Assembly: GCA_036675425.1 (NCBI GenBank) | Contig: JAKFFB010000045.1 | Coordinates: forward strand, 1-64,000 | DNA: 64,000 bases | Origin: SCTD01 sp036675425 | Lineage (GTDB): Bacteria; Actinomycetota; Actinomycetes; Mycobacteriales; SCTD01 | Reading direction: 5' to 3' | Shown: positions 27,654 through 35,022 of the stretch, piece by piece | How the letters are laid out: the number at the start of each line of letters is the position of its first letter | How positions within the stretch are numbered: position 1 is the stretch's first letter | Made by a program: the position numbers and the translations under genes | The notes under the pieces: generated by a model | What the model was told of the DNA's origin: nothing | What the model saw: the letters and a program-made list of their open reading frames with translations, nothing else | The model's database searches: none

Positions 27654-29432
27654 GTGGCGCGGGAGTTCTCACAGGTCGGCGTGGTCGGGCTCGGCACGAT
27701 GGGTGCGGGCATCGCCGAGGTGCTCGCCCGCTCCGGGGTCACGGTCATCGGCGTCGAGGCAGAGCAGGCCGGTCTCGACCGGGCGCAGACGCACCTCGCC
27801 ACCTCGACCGGCCGCGCCGTCGCCAAGGGCAAGCTGACCGAGGCCGAGGCGCAGGAGATCCTGGGCCGGATCACGACCGGCACCGACCTCACCGCCGTCA
27901 AGGACTGCGAGCTGGTCATCGAGGCGATCCCGGAGCGGATGGAGCTCAAGGCCGAGCTCTTCGCCCAGCTCGACGGGCTGCTCCCGGACGACGCCGTCCT
28001 CGCGACCAACACCTCCGCGCTGTCGGTGACCGAGCTGGCCACCGGCACCGGCCGGCCGAGCCGCGTCGTCGGCCTGCACTGGTTCAACCCGGCTCCCGTC
28101 ATGGGCCTGGTCGAGGTCGTCCGCACCGTCGTGACCGACCCGTCCGTGGTCGAGGACGTCCAGGCACTGGTCGAGCGGGTCGGCAAGACCGGCGTGACCG
28201 CCGGCGACCGCGCGGGCTTCATCGCCAACGCGCTGCTGTTCGGCTACCTCAACAACGCGCTGCGGATGTACGAGAGCAAGTACGCCTCGCGCGAGGACAT
28301 CGACGCCGCGATGCGCTTCGGCACCGGCCACCCGATGGGCCCGCTCGCGCTGCTGGACCTGATCGGGCTCGACAGCGCGTACGAGATCCTCGAGACGATG
28401 TACGCGCAGTCGCGCGACCACCGGCACGCCCCCGCGCCGCTGCTCAAGCAGTACGTCACCGCCGGCCTGCTCGGCCGCAAGACCGGCCGCGGCATCTACA
28501 CCTACGCCGACGTCGACTCACCCGAGGTCGTCGCCGACGACAGCACCCCGAGCGGCGCGAGCAGCGCGGCCCCGCGGCCCGTGCAGAAGATCGGCGTCAT
28601 CGGCACCGGCACCATGGCCAGCGGCATCGTCGAGGTCTGCGCCAAGAGCGGGTACGACGTGGTCTTCCGCGCGCGCGGCGACGACAAGGTCGCGGCCGTC
28701 CAGAAGAAGATCGAGGGCTCGCTCGACAAGGCGCTGCAGCGCGGCAAGCTCACCGAGGAGGCCAAGGCCGAGACCCTCGCGAAGATCACCGGCACCACGT
28801 CGCTGGACGACCTGGCCGACTGCGACCTGGTCATCGAGGCGGTCGTCGAGGACCTGGCCATCAAGAAGGCGCTCTTCTCCGCGCTCGACGAGGTGATGAA
28901 GCCGGGCGCGATCCTGGCAACGACCACGTCCAGCCTGCCGGTCATCGAGTGCGCCCAGGCGACCTCCCGCCCGCAGGACGTCGTCGGCATGCACTGGTTC
29001 AACCCGGCGACCGTCATGAAGCTGGTCGAGGTCGTGCCGACGGTGACCACCGCGGACGACGTCGTCGCGACGATCCTCGACGTGTGCGCCAAGACCAAGA
29101 AGCACGCCGTGCTGTGCGGTGACCGCGCGGGGTTCATCGTGAACGCGCTGCTCTTCCCGTACCTCAACGACGCGGTCAAGATGCTCGAGGCGCACTACGC
29201 GACCATCGACGACATCGACTTCGCGATGACCAAGGGCTGCGGGCACCCGATGGGCCCGTTCGCGCTGATGGACGTCGTGGGCCTCGACGTCACGCTGGCG
29301 ATCCAGCGGACGCTGTTCGACGAGTTCCGCGAGCCGGGCGACGCGCCGGCGCCGATGCTCGAGCACCTCGTGAAGGCGGGCTACCTCGGCCGCAAGACGG
29401 GGCGCGGCTTCCGCGACTACGCCAAGCGATAG
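27654..29432 (+). CDS. 3-hydroxyacyl-CoA dehydrogenase with two tandem dehydrogenase units
   Basis: 592 aa, made of two complete 3-hydroxyacyl-CoA dehydrogenase units. Unit 1 (about 1-285) has the NAD motif GLGTMGAG and the active-site H142 in GLHWFNP. Unit 2 (about 300-592) has GTGTMASG and H447 in GMHWFNP, a spacing of 305 residues. Each half ends in a GLLGRKTGRG or GYLGRKTGRG segment. It oxidises (S)-3-hydroxyacyl-CoA with NAD+, most likely short chains such as 3-hydroxybutyryl-CoA. With the thiolase (42216), crotonase (62764) and Ccr (35023) it can connect acetoacetyl-CoA to crotonyl-CoA. The GTG start follows aggga. Confidence 0.92.
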   Translation: MAREFSQVGVVGLGTMGAGIAEVLARSGVTVIGVEAEQAGLDRAQTHLATSTGRAVAKGKLTEAEAQEILGRITTGTDLTAVKDCELVIEAIPERMELKAELFAQLDGLLPDDAVLATNTSALSVTELATGTGRPSRVVGLHWFNPAPVMGLVEVVRTVVTDPSVVEDVQALVERVGKTGVTAGDRAGFIANALLFGYLNNALRMYESKYASREDIDAAMRFGTGHPMGPLALLDLIGLDSAYEILETMYAQSRDHRHAPAPLLKQYVTAGLLGRKTGRGIYTYADVDSPEVVADDSTPSGASSAAPRPVQKIGVIGTGTMASGIVEVCAKSGYDVVFRARGDDKVAAVQKKIEGSLDKALQRGKLTEEAKAETLAKITGTTSLDDLADCDLVIEAVVEDLAIKKALFSALDEVMKPGAILATTTSSLPVIECAQATSRPQDVVGMHWFNPATVMKLVEVVPTVTTADDVVATILDVCAKTKKHAVLCGDRAGFIVNALLFPYLNDAVKMLEAHYATIDDIDFAMTKGCGHPMGPFALMDVVGLDVTLAIQRTLFDEFREPGDAPAPMLEHLVKAGYLGRKTGRGFRDYAKR

Positions 29433-29756
29433 ATGCCGAGCGGGTCGGGGCGGGCGGCCAAGCGGGCCGCTGCCCTCGCCGCGCTCAAGAAGGGCGACGA
29501 CGACGCTCCCCGGCCTCCTGTCGGGGAGCGCGTCGAGGACGGGTACGTCGTGCGGCGGGTGGCCGGCACCGCGAGCGCCCGGCCGTACCGCTGCCCGGGC
29601 TGCGACCAGGAGCTGCGCGCCGGCACCCCGCACGTCGTCGCCTGGCCCGAGGGCCGGCCGGACGACCGGCGGCACTGGCACACCGCCTGCTGGGACGCCC
29701 GGGGTCGCCGGGGCGTCAAGGTGCACCGCTCTAAGAACGCCCCCCGCTACGGCTGA
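29433..29756 (+). CDS. Small putative zinc-ribbon protein
   Basis: 107 aa basic protein starting directly after the dehydrogenase stop codon. A Lys/Ala-rich N terminus (about 1-25) is followed by CPGC (about 54-57) and a later HWHTACW, so two Cys plus His/Cys could bind one zinc ion. I recall similar unnamed proteins in actinobacteria but know of no function. The spacing indicates co-translation with the dehydrogenase. A perfect hairpin follows 8 bp after the stop. Confidence 0.6.
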   Translation: MPSGSGRAAKRAAALAALKKGDDDAPRPPVGERVEDGYVVRRVAGTASARPYRCPGCDQELRAGTPHVVAWPEGRPDDRRHWHTACWDARGRRGVKVHRSKNAPRYG

Positions 29757-29763
29757 CCTGCTG

Positions 29764-29825
29764 CACTACCCCGCTCGAACCGCGGTCCCTGGGGCCTCCC
29801 GGGGCGCGGTTCGAGCGGGGTAGTG
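29764..29825 (+). terminator. Perfect 21-bp stem between co-directional genes
   Basis: 29764-29784 and 29805-29825 are exact inverted repeats separated by 20 nt that are themselves GC-rich. It begins 8 bp after the zinc-ribbon gene and ends 3 bp before the candidate -10 (29828) of the next gene. It is a likely terminator that also occupies the -35 zone of the following promoter. Confidence 0.7.
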
Positions 29826-29827
29826 AC

Positions 29828-29833
29828 TAGCGT
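29828..29833 (+). promoter_or_regulatory. Candidate -10 element of the hydrolase gene at 29842
   Basis: TAGCGT lies 8 bp before the ATG with no ribosome site between, pointing to a leaderless message. Its -35 region falls inside the right arm of the 29764-29825 hairpin. Confidence 0.45.
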
Positions 29834-29841
29834 CGGGGCTC

Positions 29842-30552
29842 ATGCCCGACATCCGCCAGAGCACCGTGCTGCCCGCCGACCGCTGCGACGTGGTGCTGCA
29901 CACCGCCGACGGCCTGGAGCTGGTCGGCGAGCTGGCGCTCCCGCTGGACCGCCCGCCGGTCGCGACGATGGTCTGCCTGCACCCGCTGCCGACGCAGGGC
30001 GGCTTCATGGACAGCCACCTGCTGAGGAAGGCGTCGTACCGCCTGCCGGCGCTGGCCGACCTCGCGGTGCTGCGCTTCAACACCCGCGGCACCACCAGCC
30101 CGCGCGGCACCAGCCAGGGCGAGTTCGACAACGCGGTGGGTGAGAAGTACGACGTGGCAGCCGCTCTGGACCTCTGCGAGGCCGAGGACCTGCCGAGCAT
30201 CTGGCTCGTCGGCTGGTCGTTCGGCACCGACCTCGCGCTGAAGTACGGCTGCGACCCGTCCGTCGTCGGCGCCGTCCTGATCAGCCCGCCGCTGCGCTTC
30301 TCCGAACCGGCCGACCTGGAGCAGTGGGCGTCGTCGGGCAAGCCCCTGGCCGCGATCGTGCCGGAGCACGACGACTTCCTGAAGCCCGCGGAGGCGCGGG
30401 AGCGGTTCGCCGCGGTGCCGCAGTGCGAGGTGGTCGCAGTGGAGGGCGCCAAGCACCTGTTCGTCGGTCACACCGAGCGGGTCCTCGACGAGGTCGTCGC
30501 CCGCCTGAACCCGCCCGCCGCGCCGCTGCCGCGGACCTACGAGGAGGCTTGA
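29842..30552 (+). CDS. Alpha/beta hydrolase (dienelactone-hydrolase/KANL3-like)
   Basis: 236 aa. The nucleophile elbow GWSFG puts the catalytic Ser at S126. A later Asp in VPEHDDF and a His in GAKHLFVGH complete a plausible triad. The HPLPTQGGFMD segment near the N terminus is typical of this hydrolase subgroup. The substrate is unknown. It is followed after 4 bp by another alpha/beta hydrolase, suggesting a two-gene unit. Confidence 0.8.
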   Translation: MPDIRQSTVLPADRCDVVLHTADGLELVGELALPLDRPPVATMVCLHPLPTQGGFMDSHLLRKASYRLPALADLAVLRFNTRGTTSPRGTSQGEFDNAVGEKYDVAAALDLCEAEDLPSIWLVGWSFGTDLALKYGCDPSVVGAVLISPPLRFSEPADLEQWASSGKPLAAIVPEHDDFLKPAEARERFAAVPQCEVVAVEGAKHLFVGHTERVLDEVVARLNPPAAPLPRTYEEA

Positions 30553-30556
30553 GCCC

Positions 30557-31336
30557 ATGGCCGTCATCTCCCTGGCGCACCGCGAGGCCGGCTCCGGCAC
30601 GCCGCTGGTGCTGCTGCACGCCTTCCCGCTGAGCTCCGCCATGTGGCTGGAGCAGCGCGAGCTGCTCGGGAGCCGCTGCCGGGTGATCACGCCCGACCAG
30701 CGCGGCTTCGGCGGGTCGGAGCTCGGCTCGGACGAGCCCTCGCTGGGCGAGTGCGCCGACGACGTGCTCGCCCTGCTGGACGGGCTCGGCCTCGACCGCG
30801 TCGTGCTCGGTGGGCTGTCCATGGGCGGCTACGTCGCGATGGAGCTGCTGAGGCGTGCGCCCGAGCGGGTGAGCGCCCTGCTGCTCGCCGACACCAAGGC
30901 CTCGGCCGACCCTCCCGAGGCGCGCGAGGGTCGCCTGCGGACCGCTGAGGCCGTCGAGCGGGACGGCACCGACGCGCTCGCCGAGACGATGCTGCCGGTT
31001 CTGCTCGGGGCCACGACCCTCGAGACCCGCGCGGCGGTCGCCGGACGGGTGCGCGGGCTCGTGGCTGCCGCCCCGGCGCCCGCCGTCGCGTGGGCCTCCC
31101 GCGCGATGGCGGCCCGACCCGACTCCTTCGAGGTCCTGCGAGCCACCGACGTCCCGGCCCTGGTCGTCGTGGGTGAGGAGGACGCGCTCTCGCCCGTCGC
31201 GCAGGCGCAGGAGATGGTCGACGCGCTGCCGCAGGGACGGCTGGCCGTGCTGCCCGGGGCGGGTCACCTGACGGCCGTCGAGGACCCGGCGGCCTTCGCC
31301 GCGGCGGTGGGCGGCTTCCTGGACGAGCTGGGCTGA
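30557..31336 (+). CDS. Alpha/beta hydrolase
   Basis: 259 aa. The oxyanion-side HAFPLSSAMW, nucleophile elbow GLSMGG (S88), a late Asp in VVGEEDALSP and His in GAGHLTAVE make a complete Ser-Asp-His arrangement. The family includes esterases, lactonases such as 3-oxoadipate enol-lactonase, and peroxidases, and the sequence does not decide among them. It overlaps nothing and ends before a strong hairpin shared with the convergent LPFTG gene. Confidence 0.82.
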   Translation: MAVISLAHREAGSGTPLVLLHAFPLSSAMWLEQRELLGSRCRVITPDQRGFGGSELGSDEPSLGECADDVLALLDGLGLDRVVLGGLSMGGYVAMELLRRAPERVSALLLADTKASADPPEAREGRLRTAEAVERDGTDALAETMLPVLLGATTLETRAAVAGRVRGLVAAAPAPAVAWASRAMAARPDSFEVLRATDVPALVVVGEEDALSPVAQAQEMVDALPQGRLAVLPGAGHLTAVEDPAAFAAAVGGFLDELG

Positions 31337-31343
31337 CAGACGC

Positions 31344-31394
31344 GGAAGCGGCGATCCCGCACGGGCTTTCGCCCCGTGCGAGACCGCCGCTTCC
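31344..31394. terminator. Hairpin between convergent genes
   Basis: An outer stem of 10 bp (31344-31353 with 31385-31394) and an inner stem of 8 bp (31358-31365 with 31373-31380) form one long, slightly interrupted hairpin. It lies between the hydrolase (+) and the LPFTG protein gene (-) and would terminate both. Confidence 0.75.
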
Positions 31395-31404
31395 GGAAGG
31401 TCCG

Positions 31405-32442
31405 TCAGGCGGTGGCGCCGGCGGCGCGACGGCCGAGCCGGTGCGCCAGGGCGCCGACGCCGAGGGCGCCGAGGCCGGTCGCCAGCAGCCACACCAGGCC
31501 TTGCGTCCCGGTGAAGGGCAGCACGCTGGGTGCGACGGCGCCCTGGGCGGAGACGTCGTTGGCGGCGAGCGTCGCACCGGCGGCGCCGAGGGTCAGCGCG
31601 TCCTGCCGCTCGGCCGCGGCGACGGTCGTGCCGGACACGACGGTCGCGGGCAGCACGCCGGTCACGACCGACCGGGCGCTGACGGCACCGCCGGCGGCGC
31701 CCGCCGTCGTGCCGCTGGTGGTCTCCGTGGCGGTCGGGACGGCGGTCTCGGAGCCGGTCGCGGCGTCGGTGGTGGTGCCGCTGGTGCTCGACGTCGGAGC
31801 GGCCGCGCCGGCAGTGACCGGGGCCGGGCAGTCGATCCAGAAGACCTTCTGCTTCGCGCCGCCCGGTGCGCTGTCCACGTCCACGGCCAGCTTCACGTGC
31901 CAGCCCTGCTGGGCGTGCGGCGCTGTGCTGAGCAGCTCGGACAGCTGGCCGTCGACCGAGTAGGTGAAGGTGGCGTCGCGGTCCTGACCGCCACCGGCCG
32001 CGTCGGTGCTGATGGTGCGCGACTCGCTGTGCAGCAGGCCGCCGCTGGTCGGCGCCTGGCTGGTGAAGGTGATCGTCGCCGTGTCGCCGGCGTCGAAGCC
32101 GTAGAAGTCGACCGAGAAGGTGCAGCCGACGTGCGGCTCGTTGCCGCGGCCGTCGTCGAAGGCCTCGCCGTCGATCTTCACCGTGCCGTTGTTGCCGCGC
32201 GGGTCACCGGAGGCGGCCCTGCCCGAGTCGGCCTTGCCCGACTCGCTCTTCGCGCCCTCGTCGTTCGCCCGGTCGTCCTGTGCGTGCGCGGTTCCCTGCT
32301 GGCTGCGCGGCTCCTCGCGCGGCTCGTCGGCCGGGTCGGCGAAGGCGGCGGCGGGAGCGGCCAGGGCGAGCGCGAGCGCGACGCCCACGGTGGTGCCGGC
32401 CCGACGGGCGGTGCTGCGGGGCGAGGGGAGAGGAGCGGACAC
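31405..32442 (-). CDS. LPFTG cell-wall-anchored surface protein
   Basis: 345 aa secreted protein. A signal peptide (about 1-35, ending AFADP) is followed by a charged Gln/Asp/Lys-rich stretch, a beta-type domain (about 85-205, with two Cys that could pair) and a Ser/Thr/Ala-rich stalk. The C-terminal sorting signal LPFTG is at 308-312, then a hydrophobic helix and an RR-containing tail. Sortase would cut at LPFT and attach it to peptidoglycan. No sortase gene is in this window. The GTG start has ggagg 5 bp upstream. The middle domain is not one I recognise. Confidence 0.85.
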   Translation of the reverse strand: MSAPLPSPRSTARRAGTTVGVALALALAAPAAAFADPADEPREEPRSQQGTAHAQDDRANDEGAKSESGKADSGRAASGDPRGNNGTVKIDGEAFDDGRGNEPHVGCTFSVDFYGFDAGDTATITFTSQAPTSGGLLHSESRTISTDAAGGGQDRDATFTYSVDGQLSELLSTAPHAQQGWHVKLAVDVDSAPGGAKQKVFWIDCPAPVTAGAAAPTSSTSGTTTDAATGSETAVPTATETTSGTTAGAAGGAVSARSVVTGVLPATVVSGTTVAAAERQDALTLGAAGATLAANDVSAQGAVAPSVLPFTGTQGLVWLLATGLGALGVGALAHRLGRRAAGATA

Positions 32443-32818
32443 GGGAGCCTCCGGGGAGCGGACCGGCGGGCGCCGGTTGTGGTGACCCTCCGTGTTGCCG
32501 GAACAACTCCACGTGAAACGGACATCGTGAGCAAAGTGACGGAGTTCTCACCCTGGTGACACTTGCGATCGGGACAGACCGGAAGCATTCGGACGCCATC
32601 AGGTGGGAGCACGTACGTGCACCTCGGCCGTGTGACCCGTCGCCGGCGGCGACCCGAGCGTGACGGCAGCGGCTGATCGAGGAGGTGCACGTGAGTCCTC
32701 CCAGCCGACCGGGATCCTCGACTGCCACCTCGGCCCGCCACGGCCGGGATGGCGAGCGGGGGCGTCGGCTCGTGGGCGGGAGGTGGCAGTCCGAGCTCCC
32801 GAGGCCGGGCGGGTCGCC
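32443..32818. other. Intergenic region with palindrome and possible small ORF
   Basis: 376 bp between the starts and ends of two minus-strand genes. It holds the upstream region of the LPFTG gene, a 12-bp perfect palindrome GCACGTACGTGC (32609-32620), a short GTCGCC/GGCGAC inverted repeat (about 32638-32652), the terminator-like stem at 32717-32795 and a possible small plus-strand ORF from 32691. I see no RNA gene in it. Confidence 0.6.
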
Positions 32819-32822
32819 CTAG
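32691..32822 (+). CDS. Possible 43-aa small protein
   Basis: A GTG-started frame of 43 codons is preceded by an excellent ribosome site (gaggagg, 6 bp upstream). The product is rich in Arg, Gly, Ser and Pro with no hydrophobic segment and no motif I recognise. It overlaps the hairpin that probably ends the AI-2E-family gene on the other strand, and its stop shares bases with that gene's stop. It may be chance coding in GC-rich DNA; only the ribosome site argues for it. Confidence 0.25.
   Translation: MSPPSRPGSSTATSARHGRDGERGRRLVGGRWQSELPRPGGSP
32717..32795 (-). terminator. Imperfect long stem after the AI-2E-family gene
   Basis: An 11-bp perfect core (32721-32731 with 32780-32790) is extended on both sides by ctcg/cgag and cccgcc/ggcggg with small bulges. 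It lies just beyond the stop codon of the minus-strand gene at 32819, as expected of its terminator. Confidence 0.5.
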
Positions 32823-34120
32823 AGCTGGTCCTGCCGGGGCGCCACGACCTCGTGGATGACCAGCTGCAGCGCCGCGGCTATCGGGATGGCCAGCAGCGCA
32901 CCGAGCACGCCGAGCAGCGAGCCGCCGACGAGCACGGCGACCACGGTCGCCGCCGGGGAGACGTCCACCGAGCGCTGCATGATGCGGGGGTAGAGCAGGT
33001 AGTTCTCGACCTGCTGGTAGATCAGGAAGAACACCGCGCAGATGACGCCGGCCTGGATCGAGCTGAAGAGCGCGACGGCCGTGACGAAGACGGCGCCGAT
33101 GGTGGCGCCGATCAGCGGGATCAGGCCGGTGAGGAAGACCAGCATCGCGAGCGCGACGGCGTAGTCGACGCCGAGGACCCGCAGCAGCAGGAAGGTCGAC
33201 AGCGCGGCCAGGCTGGCGATCGACACCGCCCCGGCGACGTAACCGCCCACCCGGGAGAGGATCTCGTCGGTGAGCAGTCCGACCCGGGCGCGCCTGCTGC
33301 GCGGGACCAGCCGGTAGGCCTGCGCCTTGATGGCCGGCAGGTTCGCCAGGAAGTAGAGCGTCACGATCAGCACGGTCAGCGCGCTGAAGAAGAAGCCGAA
33401 GACCACCTTGCCCACGCCGAGGACGCCGCCGGCGGCGGTCACGCCGATGCGCTCCGGGTCGTCCAGCACCCGCTCCAGCCGGTCGAGCAGCCCGAAGCGC
33501 TCGTCCAGGGCGGCGATCCGCTCGTTGTCCTGCAGCTGCGCGACGTAGTCCGGGGCGCGCTCGGCGAACTCCTGGGCCTGGTCGATGATCGGCGGCACGA
33601 CGGCGAAGCCGAACCCGGTGAAGAACAGCAGCACGCCGAGCAGCACCACCAGCACGGCGAAGCCCCGTCGCATGCTGCGTCGCTCCAGCGCCTCGACGGC
33701 GGGGTTCAGCCCGATCGCCAGGAACGCCGCGGTGAGCAGCAGCACGAGGACCGACTGGACCGCGATGAGCGCCTTCACCAGGCCGTACGCCACAGCGACC
33801 CCGAGCGCGGCCGTGAAGGCGAGGCGGAAGGGGGACCGCCTCGACAGCGGCCGGCCGGGCAGGCCGTACGGGTTCTCCTCGTCGACCTGGGCCTCGATCT
33901 TGCGGACCGCGGTGTCGAGCAGCGGGTCGTCGGCGGGCGCCACGAGCGAGGCGGCGTCGACGGCCGCACTGCCCGCCTGCACGGCCCGCTCCTCGGCCTG
34001 CTCGGCGCCGGCCCGCGCGTCGACCGCGCCGGCCTCGGCCCGCTCCGCGCGCTCCGCGGTCTCCTCGACCTGCTGCTCGAGGTCGGCCTCCGGCTCGGAG
34101 CCCGAGCGGCTCTCAGTCAC
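32819..34120 (-). CDS. AI-2E family transporter-like membrane protein
   Basis: 433 aa. An unusual Ala/Glu/Arg-rich, probably coiled-coil N-terminal extension of about 90 residues precedes the eight-helix AI-2E (PerM/TqsA) domain. The domain has the conserved central loop (VPPIIDQAQEF) and C-terminal helices with LIPLIGATIGAV and the QQVENYLLYPRIM signature. Members export small molecules or ions; autoinducer-2 export is shown for few of them, so the substrate is unknown. The GTG start overlaps the upstream DivIVA-like gene by 8 bp. Confidence 0.88.
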   Translation of the reverse strand: MTESRSGSEPEADLEQQVEETAERAERAEAGAVDARAGAEQAEERAVQAGSAAVDAASLVAPADDPLLDTAVRKIEAQVDEENPYGLPGRPLSRRSPFRLAFTAALGVAVAYGLVKALIAVQSVLVLLLTAAFLAIGLNPAVEALERRSMRRGFAVLVVLLGVLLFFTGFGFAVVPPIIDQAQEFAERAPDYVAQLQDNERIAALDERFGLLDRLERVLDDPERIGVTAAGGVLGVGKVVFGFFFSALTVLIVTLYFLANLPAIKAQAYRLVPRSRRARVGLLTDEILSRVGGYVAGAVSIASLAALSTFLLLRVLGVDYAVALAMLVFLTGLIPLIGATIGAVFVTAVALFSSIQAGVICAVFFLIYQQVENYLLYPRIMQRSVDVSPAATVVAVLVGGSLLGVLGALLAIPIAAALQLVIHEVVAPRQDQL

Positions 34121-34943
34121 GGGGTGGGACGCGCGAGGACCCGCCCGACGGCGGGGTCGGCCCGCCGAGCGGCGCCACCGCCGCGGCGACCGCGTCGCGC
34201 AGCGTCTGCAGCTGCTGGGCGATCGCGTCGCGCTGCGCGGAGAGCTCCTCGACCTGGCGGCGCGCCTCGGCGATCATGTCCGCCGACTCGGCCCGGGCCC
34301 GGTCGTGCATGACCTGCACGTCGGAACGTGCTGTGGTGACGAGCTTCTCGGCCTCCGCACGAGCGTCGCCACGGACGACGCGGGCCTCCTCCTGCGCGGC
34401 CGCGCGCTGGGCGTCGGCCTCCGCCGTCGCCTTCGCGCGGACGGCCTCGGCGTCCTTCTGCGCCTGCAGCGTCGCCGCCTCGGCGGCCTCGGCGGCGCGC
34501 GTCACCTCGGTCTCGCGCTTGCGCAGCGCCGCGTCGCGCTCGCTGCTCTCGCGAGCAGCCTGCTGCTTGGCGGCGGCGACGATCCGCTCGGCCTCGGCCC
34601 TGGCGTCCTCGCGCAGCGCGGCGGCCTCCTCCTCGGCCAGGCGGAGCATCTCGGCCAGGCGCGCGGAGAGCAGGCTGGCCGGCTCGGGCTGCCCGGACGC
34701 GCGGCGCTCCGCCGCGTCGAGGTGGGTCTGCATCATCGCGACCTGCTGCTCGAGCGCGCTGAGGCGCTCGCCGTCAGCGGCGTGCCGCTCGTCGGCCTCG
34801 GTGAGGGCGACCTCGACGCGGTCGAGGTAGTCGTCGACCTGGCGACGGTCGTAGCCGCGCAGCACGACGTCGAAGCCGCTGGCCTCCGCGCCCTCCGACT
34901 GCGTCACTGCGAGCTCCTCCGGGGCGTCCACCGTCATCGTCAT
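34113..34943 (-). CDS. DivIVA-domain coiled-coil protein
   Basis: 276 aa. The N-terminal DivIVA-like segment FDVVLRGYDRRQVDDYLDRV (about 24-43) is followed by more than 180 residues of nearly continuous Ala/Glu/Arg coiled coil and a Pro/Gly-rich tail. DivIVA-type proteins assemble at curved membrane or the cell pole and recruit partners. The 8-bp overlap with the AI-2E-family gene, whose product has its own coiled-coil extension, suggests the two interact. The ATG at 34943 is used. Confidence 0.85.
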   Translation of the reverse strand: MTMTVDAPEELAVTQSEGAEASGFDVVLRGYDRRQVDDYLDRVEVALTEADERHAADGERLSALEQQVAMMQTHLDAAERRASGQPEPASLLSARLAEMLRLAEEEAAALREDARAEAERIVAAAKQQAARESSERDAALRKRETEVTRAAEAAEAATLQAQKDAEAVRAKATAEADAQRAAAQEEARVVRGDARAEAEKLVTTARSDVQVMHDRARAESADMIAEARRQVEELSAQRDAIAQQLQTLRDAVAAAVAPLGGPTPPSGGSSRVPPRD

Positions 34944-34953
34944 GGGCTTGTGA

Positions 34954-34996
34954 TACCACCCGCGCGGGCTCCGGTAGCGGAGCCGCGCGGGTGGTA
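34954..34996 (-). terminator. Hairpin between ccr and the DivIVA-like gene
   Basis: Left arm 34954-34973 pairs with right arm 34978-34996 over 19 bp with a single bulged G and a GTAG loop. It lies after the ccr stop and just ahead of the DivIVA-like start on the same strand, so it should separate the two transcripts. Confidence 0.7.
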
Positions 34997-35022
34997 CCTG
35001 GACCTGCCCCGACGGCGTCGGC

